Shown: positions 9,261 through 17,403, numbered from the stretch's first letter. The stretch is DNA of 64,000 nucleotides from Lachnospiraceae bacterium (GCA_022793065.1 JAAWCE010000001.1:62001-126000); one strand, 5' to 3'. Program-made: numbers and translations. Notes: generated by a model from the sequence alone, not told the origin.

Positions 9261-10523
9261 ATGAGTGTTAAGAAAATTGCAAGACGTCTTATCAACAGTG
9301 TCAAAGTCCCGTTTCAATATCATGCCGCACTAAAGACATTACACAAGTGTAAACTTGAGAAAAAAGAGGGGACATGTATCAGGGTAGTTTTTTTGATACA
9401 ATATGTACCTTCCTGGGATAAGGTGAAACTGTTATATGAAGCAATGTTGGCAGATCCTGAGATGAAACCGTATTTGGTATGTGTACCTATGGAGCAAAAC
9501 CATGAGGATATCAGTCTGTCGAAATTTGAGAGCAATGATACATATGAGTATTTTGCTTCCAGAGGATATCAATGCGCCAACGCATTGATGGATGGGGGAA
9601 AATGGCTGGACTTGAGGGAGTTATCACCCGATTATGTCATCTATACCAGACCTTATAATATTTTGCTGCCAAAGGAATACAAAAGTTCCACAGTGGCCAA
9701 ATTTTCCCATATTTGTGTTGTTTTGTACGGAATGTCTCTATCCAGTATCGGGTACGATGTAATAAATCGTGATTTTTTTAATTATGTGTTCTGTTATTTT
9801 GCGGAAGACCAGGAAATAAAGAGGATTTTTGAGTGTAAATTCTTTATGGGAGTGAAATGTGGGCTTCAAAAGGCAGTTGTCAAAGGGGTGCCTTCTTTAG
9901 AATTCATGTTTCGAGAGAGACACGAAAAAACAGATATCTGGAATTTTGGCAAACAAGGTTTGCATGTATTATGGCTGCCTCGTTGGAGTACAGATAAAAG
10001 AATAGGGGGAAGCAATTTTTTTCAATATAAGGATGTGTTGCTTACATATTATAAAGAAAATCAAAACAAGCTGTTAATACGTCCTCATCCTCTTATGTTG
10101 GAAAATTTTATCAAAACGGGAGAATGGTCAAAAGAACAACATGATGAATTTATCAATTCTTGCAGGCAGAGTGAGAACATTATGTTGGATACCACCAAAT
10201 CATATATGGCAACGTTATGGGGGACGGATATATTGATAGCGGATATTACGTCCATGATTGCCGAATTTTTTCTGACCGGAAAGCCGATTATATATTGCTA
10301 TCCCGACGCAGAAATTACATATACAAAACTGATGCAAAAGATACTTTCATGCAGTTATATTGTCCACGACAAAAAAGAATTGCTTGAGATATTACATCAA
10401 CTTGAGGAAGGAATTGATCCGTTAAGGAAACAAAGAGAGACTTTGGCAGAAGAGATGATTCTTGATTATGCGGAAGGATGTACGGAGCGGATTGTGGGCG
10501 CAATAAAGTCATGGGCGCCGTAG
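9261..10523 (+). CDS. CDP-glycerol glycerophosphotransferase-family protein (TagB/TagF-like)
   Basis: A protein of 420 residues with the C-terminal pattern of CDP-glycerol:poly(glycerophosphate) transferases: LWLPRWSTD, NKLLIRPHPLM (around 270), and GTDILIADITSMIAEFFLTGKPIIYCYPD (about 322-350), where the D-x-T-S-x-x-x-E block binds the CDP-polyol. The N-terminal part (IRVVFLIQYVPSWDKVKLLYEAML, VIYTRPYNILLP, VVLYGMS) fits the acceptor domain. The next gene is a TagD-like cytidylyltransferase, so this enzyme probably attaches glycerol phosphate to the polysaccharide or makes a teichoic-acid-like segment. That is an inference from family and context. Confidence 0.8.
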   Translation: MSVKKIARRLINSVKVPFQYHAALKTLHKCKLEKKEGTCIRVVFLIQYVPSWDKVKLLYEAMLADPEMKPYLVCVPMEQNHEDISLSKFESNDTYEYFASRGYQCANALMDGGKWLDLRELSPDYVIYTRPYNILLPKEYKSSTVAKFSHICVVLYGMSLSSIGYDVINRDFFNYVFCYFAEDQEIKRIFECKFFMGVKCGLQKAVVKGVPSLEFMFRERHEKTDIWNFGKQGLHVLWLPRWSTDKRIGGSNFFQYKDVLLTYYKENQNKLLIRPHPLMLENFIKTGEWSKEQHDEFINSCRQSENIMLDTTKSYMATLWGTDILIADITSMIAEFFLTGKPIIYCYPDAEITYTKLMQKILSCSYIVHDKKELLEILHQLEEGIDPLRKQRETLAEEMILDYAEGCTERIVGAIKSWAP

Positions 10524-10535
10524 TGAAGAGACGGC
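10517..10535. repeat. Palindrome before the tagD ribosome site
   Basis: GCCGT at 10517-10521 pairs with ACGGC at 10531-10535. It is followed by CTTTAAATAGGAGG, which closely resembles the CTTGAAATAGGAGG found after the family C palindrome at 61557, so this may be a diverged member of that family. It overlaps the stop codon of the upstream gene. Confidence 0.4.
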
Positions 10536-10557
10536 ACTTTAAATAGGAGGCCACGTG

Positions 10558-11043
10558 ATGGAACAAGTAATAGGATATACAACTGGAGTATTTGATTTAT
10601 TTCATATAGGACATTTGAATCTTCTGAAAAATGCAAAGGGGCTGTGTGATAAACTGATAGTGGGTGTTACGGTGGACGACCTGGTTCAATATAAAGGGAA
10701 AAATGCTATGATACCCTTTGAAGACCGGATAGAAATCGTTCGTAGCTGCAAGTATGTAGATGCCGCCGTACCGCAATATAATATGGACAAATTGAGGTCT
10801 TGCAAAGAATTGGGTGCAAGCGTACTGTTTGTGGGCGATGACTGGTATGGCACTGACAAGTGGAAAAAATATGAAGAGGATTTTGCCAAAGAAGGAATTA
10901 AAATTATTTATTTTCCATATACAGAGGGTGTGTCCTCCACAAAGATCACACAGGCATTACATTCGATCAGGGGATGGTCCAGTGATGCGGCAAAGAAGGC
11001 ATTAAAATCCAGTGGAGAGGGAGCGAAAGAAGATGATTGTTGA
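10558..11043 (+). CDS. tagD: Cytidylyltransferase, glycerol-3-phosphate type (TagD-like)
   Basis: A nucleotidyltransferase-superfamily enzyme of 161 residues. GVFDLFHIGHLNLLKNAK contains the HxGH motif at about residues 16-19, IPFEDRIEIVRSCKYVD is the conserved middle block, and EGVSSTKITQAL near 127 carries the second catalytic motif (R/STSxI type). The family joins CTP and glycerol 3-phosphate to give CDP-glycerol, the donor for the gene just upstream. A related polyol-phosphate or choline-phosphate substrate cannot be excluded. AGGAGG at 10545-10550 suits the ATG at 10558 better than the GTG at 10555. The coding end overlaps the next gene by 11 bases. Confidence 0.82.
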   Translation: MEQVIGYTTGVFDLFHIGHLNLLKNAKGLCDKLIVGVTVDDLVQYKGKNAMIPFEDRIEIVRSCKYVDAAVPQYNMDKLRSCKELGASVLFVGDDWYGTDKWKKYEEDFAKEGIKIIYFPYTEGVSSTKITQALHSIRGWSSDAAKKALKSSGEGAKEDDC

Positions 11044-12094
11044 TAAAAATTTCTGTATGAGTTCTTATTTGGCGTTCCGTTATATTGAACGTAATGATGT
11101 TGAATTTTATCAGAACGCGGGAAGACATAGAAATATTATGCCGATTCCGGATGAAGAGAGAATTTTGGTGTATACTGCGGAGGAGATTGGTCATGAAATT
11201 GCCAGGCAGATAAGTGCGTTTGGGGAGAAAAAGAAGGGTATTCTCCTTTCAGGCGGTATGGATTCTGCTATAGTGGCTTCTTATCTTTCAGGAGCTGACG
11301 CATACACATTTCGTTTTCTGGGCGGCGAATATCAAAACGAAGAACTCATTCGAGCAGAGTATTACGCGAAGTATTATGGTTTAAATCTTCATTATGTGGA
11401 TATTAACTGGGACACGGTATTGCGGCATCTGGACCCAGTAATGAAAGCAAAGGCGGCGCCGGTGCACTCCATAGAACCGCAAATTTTGCAAGCGGCATTG
11501 CAGGCAAAAACGGACGGCGTGGAAATTATGTTTGTGGGCGAAAGCAGTGACCTGGTTTTTGGCGGTATGGATAAACTTTTGGCAAAGGATTGGACTTTTG
11601 ATGAATTTATGGAGCGATACACTTTTACCAGAGCGGAAGATGTGTTGGCAGATCCGGTATCCATGCAATATCTGTTTGAACGGTATAGGGTGGATAAGGA
11701 TAAGATTGACTTTATGAGCTTTATGGATGATGTGTTTTCGGTGGAATCTTCAGGCTCCTATCTGAATGCTTTTTCCGTAGCGGAAATGCCATATTATGAC
11801 CCTTATGCAAAGTTAAAAATGGCGGAACCGTTAGACTTACACAGAGTGCGAAGCGGAGAATCGAAATATTTAATTCGTCAGTTGATGGCTATGAGATATC
11901 CTGAAATATCAGTTCCTGATAAAGTGCCCATGCCAAGACCGGTTGATGATTATTTTAGAACATGGGAAGGTCCGACACGGCCGGAATTTCGGAAAGATCT
12001 TGATATGAATCGATTTACCGGTAATCAGAAATGGCAAATGTATTGTCTGGAGAGATTTCTTGATATGAATGAGCCAAGGAAGCAAAAAATGTAA
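11033..12094 (+). CDS. Asparagine-synthase-like amidotransferase domain protein (no glutaminase domain)
   Basis: A protein of 353 residues carrying the ATP-pyrophosphatase synthetase domain of asparagine synthase B. GILLSGGMDSAIVASYLSG near residue 70 is the PP-loop, MFVGESSDLVFGGMD near 170 is the second conserved block, and GESKYLIRQLM near 280 fits the end of the domain. The N-terminal class II glutaminase domain with its catalytic Cys2 is absent. Such stand-alone proteins sit in polysaccharide clusters and may amidate or ligate an acidic sugar or other carboxylate by adenylation. The substrate is unknown. ATG 11033 is used because GAGAGGGAG precedes it. An upstream GTG (11012) would add seven charged residues. 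Confidence 0.75.
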   Translation: MIVDKNFCMSSYLAFRYIERNDVEFYQNAGRHRNIMPIPDEERILVYTAEEIGHEIARQISAFGEKKKGILLSGGMDSAIVASYLSGADAYTFRFLGGEYQNEELIRAEYYAKYYGLNLHYVDINWDTVLRHLDPVMKAKAAPVHSIEPQILQAALQAKTDGVEIMFVGESSDLVFGGMDKLLAKDWTFDEFMERYTFTRAEDVLADPVSMQYLFERYRVDKDKIDFMSFMDDVFSVESSGSYLNAFSVAEMPYYDPYAKLKMAEPLDLHRVRSGESKYLIRQLMAMRYPEISVPDKVPMPRPVDDYFRTWEGPTRPEFRKDLDMNRFTGNQKWQMYCLERFLDMNEPRKQKM

Positions 12095-12105
12095 TTATAA
12101 ATAGA

Positions 12106-12222
12106 ATTTTGATTGATACGAATGTTTTGTTGGATTATCTTCTTACAATCATGACGAGAAGTATTCAGCATAAAATAGCCAGTCCTGAAATGGGGCTGGT
12201 TTTTCTTATCTCTGGAAATTAA
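12106..12222 (+). pseudogene. PIN-domain (VapC-like) toxin remnant
   Basis: After the stop of the previous gene the plus strand reads ILIDTNVLLDYLL in one frame from 12106. This matches the first strand of PIN-domain nucleases, with the first catalytic Asp in IDTN. The frame then continues with unrelated residues to a stop at 12220-12222, so only the first 13 or so codons of a roughly 130-codon gene remain. The hairpin terminator 12177-12204 lies inside the rest. No VapB-like antitoxin is seen. The fragment is short, so a chance match is possible, but the motif is unusually exact. Confidence 0.5.
12177..12204 (+). terminator. Terminator of the polysaccharide locus
   Basis: AGCCAGTCC at 12177-12185 pairs over nine positions (two or three G-T) with bases 12093+ of the right arm at 12093-12101 plus 100, that is 12193-12201, followed by a T run at 12200-12204. 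The loop is TGAAATG. It is the first good terminator after the polysaccharide genes. Confidence 0.7.
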
Positions 12223-12537
12223 AAATTCAAATACTTTCAAGTAACAAGGGATGATAGGATAGTAAAAAAATCAAAGAGAGATGAAATAATTTTATATACA
12301 AAAAAATAGGAAATATGGTACAATGTTGACACAGAAAAGCATTGTGTCAACTGTTGATTCCATTTGCGCTAAAGCGCAAAAAATTATGATACAATGTTTC
12401 GTGAGACTGGAAAGCGTTTGGGCTGACTGGAATCATACATTTTAAATCTGACTTGCAAAGATTAGTTCTGAGCGGAAAGGGCCTGTTTTTTGTGCCCGGA
12501 TTTGTATGCCCGTTAAAGCGGGCGGATAGGAGAGAGG
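12223..12537 (+). promoter_or_regulatory. Leader of the ABC importer operon with three palindromes
   Basis: This stretch has no gene. It contains a perfect 9-bp inverted repeat GTTGACACA/TGTGTCAAC (12325-12333 and 12343-12351) that embeds a TTGACA, and a 7-bp hairpin TTTGCGC-TAAA-GCGCAAA (12363-12380). A possible -10 TACAAT lies at 12390-12395, and a further hairpin GCCCG..CGGGC (12508-12523) lies just ahead of the ribosome site GGAGAG. The first repeat could be an operator. No known riboswitch was recognised. Confidence 0.5.
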
Positions 12538-13617
12538 ATGAAAAGAGAAACAGGGAGTATGAAGGTAACAGAAAACACGAAAAAGACGGAGAACATGAGA
12601 AGAGCGGAGAATTTAAGAAATTCAGCGAATTTGAGAAAAAACGGAAAAGCCGGCGTGGTTCTATGGGGGATATGCCTGGTTTTGGCGTGTTCCATATTCT
12701 TTGGCGGGTGCGGCAAGCCGGAGGCGGTCAATGTCCGAATCGGGTCTTTAAAAGGGCCTACTTCCATGGGAATCTTGTACTTGATGGAGAAAGCGGAACA
12801 GGAGCAGGCAGCTTCCGATTATGAATTTCAGATGGCCACAGGTGCGGATGAACTGTTGCCGCTCATGGCAAAAGGTGATCTTGATATAGCATTGGTTCCG
12901 GCAAATGTAGCAGCGGCCCTTTATCAGAAAACCAATGGGGGCGTGGCCGTGATTGATATCAATACTTTGGGTGTATTGTATATTGTAACGGGAACCGCGG
13001 AAATTACGGAAGCGGCAGATTTAAAAGGGAAAACGATTTACCTTACAGGAAAGGGAACCACGCCGGAAGCTTCGCTAAAATATATATTAAAACAGAACGG
13101 GCTTGCGGAAGGGGATTGTACGCTGGAATTCAAATCCGAAGCTGCGGAAGTGGCAGCAGTGCTGGCAGAGGATCCTTCGGCTGTGGGGTTGCTGCCCCAA
13201 CCGTTTGTAACCGCGGCATTGATGCAGAATACATCCCTGAAGGTGGTTCTGGATTTGGATGAGGAATGGAGGAAGATGCAAGGAGAAGGAAACGGTATGG
13301 TCACAGGCGTCACCGTGGTTCGGAAAGAATTTTTGCAGCAGCATGAGACGGCGGTGAAAGCATTTCTGGAGGAACATAGGGAAAGTACGATTTCAGTGAA
13401 TCAGGATACGGCAACGGGTGCTGCACTGGCGGTAAAAGCGGGCATTGTGGCAAAGGAGCCCATTGCGCAAAAGGCAATTCCGGAATGTAATATTACTTGT
13501 ATTACAGGAGAAGAAATGAAGCAGACATTGGAAGAATATCTGACGGTATTGGCAGAGTTTAACGCGGAATTGATTGGAGGTGCTTTACCGGGAGAAGATT
13601 TCTATTATGTTGAATAA
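12538..13617 (+). CDS. ABC transporter substrate-binding lipoprotein (nitrate/sulfonate/taurine type)
   Basis: A protein of 359 residues with a hydrophobic stretch at 39-55 ending in the lipobox FGGC (Cys58), so it should be a lipid-anchored extracellular binding protein. The mature part resembles SsuA/TauA/THI5-like proteins: VNVRIGSLKGPTSMG at the start, LLPLMAKGDLDIALVPANVAAAL near 100-122, LKGKTIYLTGKGTTPEASLKYILK near 160 and VGLLPQPFVTAAL near 220. The ligand is unknown. The 36 residues before the signal region are unusual, highly charged and repetitive (KTENMRRAENLRNSAN). Internal ATGs could be the true start, but the best ribosome site (GGAGAG) precedes 12538. It overlaps the permease-ATPase gene by 11 bases. 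Confidence 0.84.
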   Translation: MKRETGSMKVTENTKKTENMRRAENLRNSANLRKNGKAGVVLWGICLVLACSIFFGGCGKPEAVNVRIGSLKGPTSMGILYLMEKAEQEQAASDYEFQMATGADELLPLMAKGDLDIALVPANVAAALYQKTNGGVAVIDINTLGVLYIVTGTAEITEAADLKGKTIYLTGKGTTPEASLKYILKQNGLAEGDCTLEFKSEAAEVAAVLAEDPSAVGLLPQPFVTAALMQNTSLKVVLDLDEEWRKMQGEGNGMVTGVTVVRKEFLQQHETAVKAFLEEHRESTISVNQDTATGAALAVKAGIVAKEPIAQKAIPECNITCITGEEMKQTLEEYLTVLAEFNAELIGGALPGEDFYYVE

Positions 13618-14965
13618 GAAAAAAATCAGAAAGTGTTTCATCATTCTATTTTGGCTGCTTGTTTGGTCAGGACTTGCGATGGCGGTGAACAACCAAATTT
13701 TGCTGGCGTCTCCCATAGATACGTTTCGTGGGCTTTTGGAGATATTGGGAGAGGAGGAATGTTATCTTACGGTGGGCAGATCCGTTTTGCGCATTGGATG
13801 CGGGTTCCTGGCAGGGGTTGGGGCAGCGCTGTCCCTTGCCGTGGGAAGCTATAAATTTTCCTGGCTGGAAGAACTGATAGCGCCCGTGATGAATCTGATG
13901 AAGACAGTTCCGGCGGCGTCTTTTGTAGTATTGTTTTTGATATGGTGGGGATCTTCCTTTTTGTCGGTGGCAATCTGTTTTTTGGTAGTGGCGCCCAATA
14001 TTTATATCAATGTGCTGGAAGGGTTAAAAAGCCTGGACGGACAGTTGCTTGAAATGGCGGGAGTGTTTCGGTTATCGTTTTGGAATCGCTTTTTTTATAT
14101 TTTTCGTCCGGCGTTAAAGCCGTTTTTAGTGAGCAGTCTGAAAATTTCTCTTGGAATGTGCTGGAAGTCAGGGGTTGCGGCGGAGGTCATCGGCACGCCG
14201 GATTTTTCTATTGGGGAGCGGATGTATCTGTCGAAGGTATATTTGGATACGGCGGGATTATTTGCATGGACGGTTGTGACCGTGTTGTTAAGCGTATTAT
14301 TTGAAAAGATCATATTGCGGGCGGCAGGCGTTTTTTTTGCCTGGGAACCATACTGTAAGGAGCAATTACCTTTTGGAATCGCTCAGGGAAAGAGGGGAGC
14401 GGATACGGGCAGCGAAGGAGAAAGAAAAGGGGATATCAAATGCCGCAATATCGTAAAAAAGTATGGTGATACTTTAGTTTTAAATAGGGTAAACGAAGTG
14501 TATGAACAGGGAAAGACATATTATCTGACAGCCCCTTCCGGCAGCGGCAAGACTACGTTACTGCGGATTCTGGCTGGGCTGGAGACGCCGGACGGCGGAA
14601 GCGTGGAAGCCTCCTTTGCATGCGGAATGGTATTTCAGGAAGATAGACTTTGTGAGGATTACAGCGCTGTAAAAAATGTGGAACTTGTCACGGGAAATCG
14701 TTTACAGGCGGAGGAAGCTCTTTTGGCGCTTTTGGAGCAAGATGCGCTGGGCAAACCTTGCAGTCAACTGAGCGGAGGGATGAAGCGCAGAGTGGCTCTG
14801 GCGCGGGCGCTGGAATCGAAATCTTCGTATCTTCTATTGGATGAACCGTTTACAGGAATGGATGCCGGAACCAGGAAACGGGCGGAAGAATATATCCGAA
14901 ACAGGCAAAGGGGCCGAACACTTATTATTGCAACACATATTGGAGAAACGGTTGGGGAGGCGTGA
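13607..14965 (+). CDS. Fused ABC permease-ATPase (SsuC/TauC plus SsuB/TauB type)
   Basis: A 452-residue protein combining two subunits normally encoded separately. Residues 1 to about 245 are a BPD-type permease with about six membrane segments; the EAA-type loop is near AGVFRLSFWNRFFYIFRPALKPF. After a linker of about 40 polar residues, a short ATPase domain runs from about 285: Walker A APSGSGKTTLLR, signature LSGGMKRRVALARAL, Walker B YLLLDEPFTGMD and the switch His in IIATHIGE. The TTG at 13574 is an alternative start; the ATG at 13607 has GGGAGAAG ahead and fits the membrane start. Together with the lipoprotein upstream it forms a complete importer. The fusion shows no internal frameshift. 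Confidence 0.85.
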   Translation: MLNKKKIRKCFIILFWLLVWSGLAMAVNNQILLASPIDTFRGLLEILGEEECYLTVGRSVLRIGCGFLAGVGAALSLAVGSYKFSWLEELIAPVMNLMKTVPAASFVVLFLIWWGSSFLSVAICFLVVAPNIYINVLEGLKSLDGQLLEMAGVFRLSFWNRFFYIFRPALKPFLVSSLKISLGMCWKSGVAAEVIGTPDFSIGERMYLSKVYLDTAGLFAWTVVTVLLSVLFEKIILRAAGVFFAWEPYCKEQLPFGIAQGKRGADTGSEGERKGDIKCRNIVKKYGDTLVLNRVNEVYEQGKTYYLTAPSGSGKTTLLRILAGLETPDGGSVEASFACGMVFQEDRLCEDYSAVKNVELVTGNRLQAEEALLALLEQDALGKPCSQLSGGMKRRVALARALESKSSYLLLDEPFTGMDAGTRKRAEEYIRNRQRGRTLIIATHIGETVGEA

Positions 14966-14986
14966 GTTTGAACGTTAATTGGTATA

Positions 14987-15000
14987 CCCGCTAAAGCGGG
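14987..15000. repeat. CCCGC-TAAA-GCGGG hairpin before a ribosome site
   Basis: This perfect 5-bp inverted repeat with a TAAA loop lies 5 bases before the AGAGGTG of the TM1266 gene. It shares the CGCTAAAGCG core with 12363-12380 and is close in sequence and flanks (TATRCCCGYTAAAGCGGGC) to 12508-12523. Confidence 0.5.
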
Positions 15001-15015
15001 CAAAGAGGTGTAAAG

Positions 15016-15267
15016 ATGGAAGAATCTCGTGTAGCCCTTTTGGGCATTATGGTGGAGGAAACGGAAGCAGTTGCCCGTGTGAACGGATTATTGCATGAGT
15101 ATGGAGAATATATTATCGGGCGTATGGGAATTCCATACCGTGAAAAAAAAGTCAATATTATCAGTATTGTCCTTGACGCGCCCCAGTCAATCATTAGCGC
15201 GTTATCGGGAAAACTGGGGATGATTGCCGGTGTGAGCAGTAAGTGTCTATATGCCGGAAAGCAGTAA
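15016..15267 (+). CDS. Iron-only hydrogenase system regulator, TM1266 family
   Basis: A small ACT-like protein of 83 residues. RVALLGIMVEETEAVARVNGLLHEYGEYIIGRMGIPYREKKVNIISIVLDA is the family pattern; its key pieces are the GIMVE strand, LLHEYGEYIIGRMG and VNIISIVLDAP. The TM1266 family occurs next to [FeFe]-hydrogenase maturation genes (hydE, hydF, hydG) and is thought to regulate or bind a small ligand; its mechanism is not established. Here no hydE/F/G gene is in view and the partner is the ABC importer just upstream, 50 bases away. A TAAA hairpin and an AGAGGTG site precede the ATG. Confidence 0.85.
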   Translation: MEESRVALLGIMVEETEAVARVNGLLHEYGEYIIGRMGIPYREKKVNIISIVLDAPQSIISALSGKLGMIAGVSSKCLYAGKQ

Positions 15268-15328
15268 TAAATAGATGGCATATATTGATGGCGTCATAAA
15301 AAATTCATAAAGAAAGTTTCAAAAACAT

Positions 15329-15357
15329 TTGTATTTTCTTAGCTTATATGGTATAAT
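15329..15357 (+). promoter_or_regulatory. Sigma-A-type promoter of tig
   Basis: TTGTAT (15329-15334), a 17-base spacer and a perfect TATAAT (15352-15357). It lies about 75 bases ahead of the trigger factor start. Confidence 0.7.
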
Positions 15358-15431
15358 CGCATAATGACTGTGATTATGTCTGCAGATTGGGTAGGATAGG
15401 GGCGCAGACAATTGAAGGAGGAAATGTAGCA

Positions 15432-16733
15432 ATGAGCTTACAGGTAGAAAAATTAGAGAAAAATATGGCGAAGTTGACCATCGAAGTGTCTGCGGAAGAA
15501 TTGGAGAAGGCCATTGAAGGGGCATATCAGAAGAATAAGAATAGAATCAGTGTTCCCGGATTCCGCAAGGGAAAGGCGCCTCGTAAGATGCTTGAGCAGA
15601 TGTACGGCAAGAATCTTTTCTATGAAGACGCGGCCAACGCCCTGATTCCTGATGCCTATGACGCGGCATTGGAAGAGTGTACGGAAGATATTGTATCCAA
15701 TCCGCAGATTACTGTGGTTCAGATTGAAGCCGGCAAGCCTTTTATCTTTACAGCGGAAGTTGCATTGAAGCCGGAGGTCGTATTGGGTGACTATAAGGGA
15801 ATTGCGGTGGACAAGGCTGACACAGAAGTGAGTGAAGAGGAAGTTGCTGCAGAGATTGATAAAGAGAGGGGCAAGAATGCCAGAACCATTGAGGTGACTG
15901 ACAGAGCCGTAAAGGAAGGCGATATTGCCACCATTGATTTTGAAGGTTTTGTGGATGGTGTTCCTTTTGAGGGAGGTAAGGGAGAGGATTACCCTCTGAC
16001 CATTGGTTCCCATGCCTTTATCCCAGGTTTTGAAGAGAAGCTGGTGGGTGCGGAGATTGGCAAGGAGACGGAAGTGGATGTAACGTTCCCTGAGGACTAT
16101 CATGAAGAAAGTCTTGCGGGGAAAGCTGTGATCTTTAAGTGTCTGGTGAAGAAATTGCAGGAGAAAGAATTGCCGGCGTTGGATGAAGATTTTGTGAGCG
16201 ATATCTCCGAAGAAAGCGACACTGTGGAAGAGTACAGGGAAGAGGTCAGAAATAAACTGACAGAGAAGAAAACGGCGGAGGCAAAACGTGCGAAGGAAAA
16301 CGCTGTTCTTGAGACGGTTATTTCCAATGCGCAGATGGAAATTCCCGATGCCATGGTGGAAACTCGTCAGAGACAGATGGCGCAGGAATATGCCCAGAGA
16401 ATGCAGCATCAGGGCATCTCTATGGAACAATATATGCAGTACACCGGTATGACCACGCAGATGTTGTTGGATCAGATGAAGCCTCAGGCGCTGCGTCAAA
16501 TTAAGACCAGACTGGTAATGGAGGCCGTGGTGGAAGCGGAGAAGATTGAAGCTACGGAAGAGGCATTTGAGGAAGAAGTAAAGCAGATGGCGGAGTCCTA
16601 TCGCAAGGATGTGGATGAGATAAAGGATCTTCTGGGTGAAGAAGGCAAAAAACAAGTGATGGAAGACATCTGCATCAGAAAGGCCATTGAATTCGTAACG
16701 GAAAATGCGGTGGAAACGGAGCCGGCGGAATAA
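15432..16733 (+). CDS. tig: Trigger factor, ribosome-associated chaperone and prolyl isomerase
   Basis: A cytosolic chaperone of 433 residues that binds nascent chains at the ribosome exit. The ribosome-binding loop VPGFRKGKAPRKMLEQMYG lies at about residues 37-55. The FKBP-type isomerase domain is around 150-245 (GDIATIDFEGFVDGVPFEGG, HAFIPGFEEKLVGAEIG). The helical C-terminal domain follows, rich in Met and Gln at 300-360. The ATG at 15432 has AAGGAGG at 15416-15422 and gives the usual N-terminus, whereas the upstream in-frame start at 15387 does not. clpP and clpX follow, the common tig-clpP-clpX order. Confidence 0.97.
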   Translation: MSLQVEKLEKNMAKLTIEVSAEELEKAIEGAYQKNKNRISVPGFRKGKAPRKMLEQMYGKNLFYEDAANALIPDAYDAALEECTEDIVSNPQITVVQIEAGKPFIFTAEVALKPEVVLGDYKGIAVDKADTEVSEEEVAAEIDKERGKNARTIEVTDRAVKEGDIATIDFEGFVDGVPFEGGKGEDYPLTIGSHAFIPGFEEKLVGAEIGKETEVDVTFPEDYHEESLAGKAVIFKCLVKKLQEKELPALDEDFVSDISEESDTVEEYREEVRNKLTEKKTAEAKRAKENAVLETVISNAQMEIPDAMVETRQRQMAQEYAQRMQHQGISMEQYMQYTGMTTQMLLDQMKPQALRQIKTRLVMEAVVEAEKIEATEEAFEEEVKQMAESYRKDVDEIKDLLGEEGKKQVMEDICIRKAIEFVTENAVETEPAE

Positions 16734-16800
16734 TTTTATAACACGCATGGATCCCACACCTTTGAAAGAGAATGAATAAAAACGGAACGGAGGATTTATA

Positions 16801-17403
16801 ATGAGTTTAGTACCTTATGTCATTGAGCAGACCAGTAAGGGAGAAAGATCCTATGATATTTATTCCAGACTGTTAAAGGACAGGATTATCTTTCTGGGAG
16901 AAGAGGTAAACGATACCTCTGCAAGTATTGTGGTGGCGCAGCTTTTGTTCCTGGAGGCGGAGGACCCGGAAAAGGATATTCACTTGTATATCAACAGTCC
17001 GGGGGGTGTGATCACGGCTGGTATGGCAATTTATGATACCATGAATTACATTAAGTGTGATGTATCCACAGTGTGTATTGGTATGGCGGCAAGTATGGGA
17101 TCGTTTTTGCTGGCGGGCGGTGCAAAGGGGAAAAGAATTGCACTTCCCAATGCGGAAATTATGATTCATCAGCCGGCGGGAGGCACCAAAGGACAGGCGA
17201 CAGAAATAGATATTGCTGCAAAGCATATTCTCAGAACCAGAGAGAGGCTAAACCATATTCTTGCTGAAAATACCGGCAGGGATTATGAAACCATATGTGC
17301 TGATACTGAGCGTGATAATTGGATGAGTGCCGAAGAGGCCAAGGAGTATGGTCTTGTGGATATGATACTTACTTCTCATGACCTCTCAAGTACGAATAAG
17401 TAA
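16801..17403 (+). CDS. clpP: ATP-dependent Clp protease proteolytic subunit
   Basis: The 200-residue serine protease that forms the tetradecameric chamber served by ClpX and Clp[24 protein letters not shown] is the N-terminal region; the catalytic Ser lies in [11 protein letters not shown] (about residue 98), the His in IMIHQPAGG (about 123) and the Asp in [11 protein letters not shown] (about 172). A GGAGG site precedes the ATG. clpX follows by 18 bases, and clpC is at 41391. Confidence 0.98.
   Translation: MSLVPYVIEQTSKGERSYDIYSRLLKDRIIFLGEEVNDTSASIVVAQLLFLEAEDPEKDIHLYINSPGGVITAGMAIYDTMNYIKCDVSTVCIGMAASMGSFLLAGGAKGKRIALPNAEIMIHQPAGGTKGQATEIDIAAKHILRTRERLNHILAENTGRDYETICADTERDNWMSAEEAKEYGLVDMILTSHDLSSTNK

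Noticed and set aside
12453..12824. Charged frame with repeats (NREYEGNRKHEK type) overlapping the substrate-binding protein start
   Set aside because: It is another frame of the same repetitive purine-rich DNA, has no ribosome site and ends inside the binding-protein gene.
15453..16757. Long open frame on the minus strand opposite trigger factor
   Set aside because: It is fully antisense to tig, which has complete domains and a good ribosome site. The predicted protein is rich in His, Leu and Phe, as expected for an antisense shadow.
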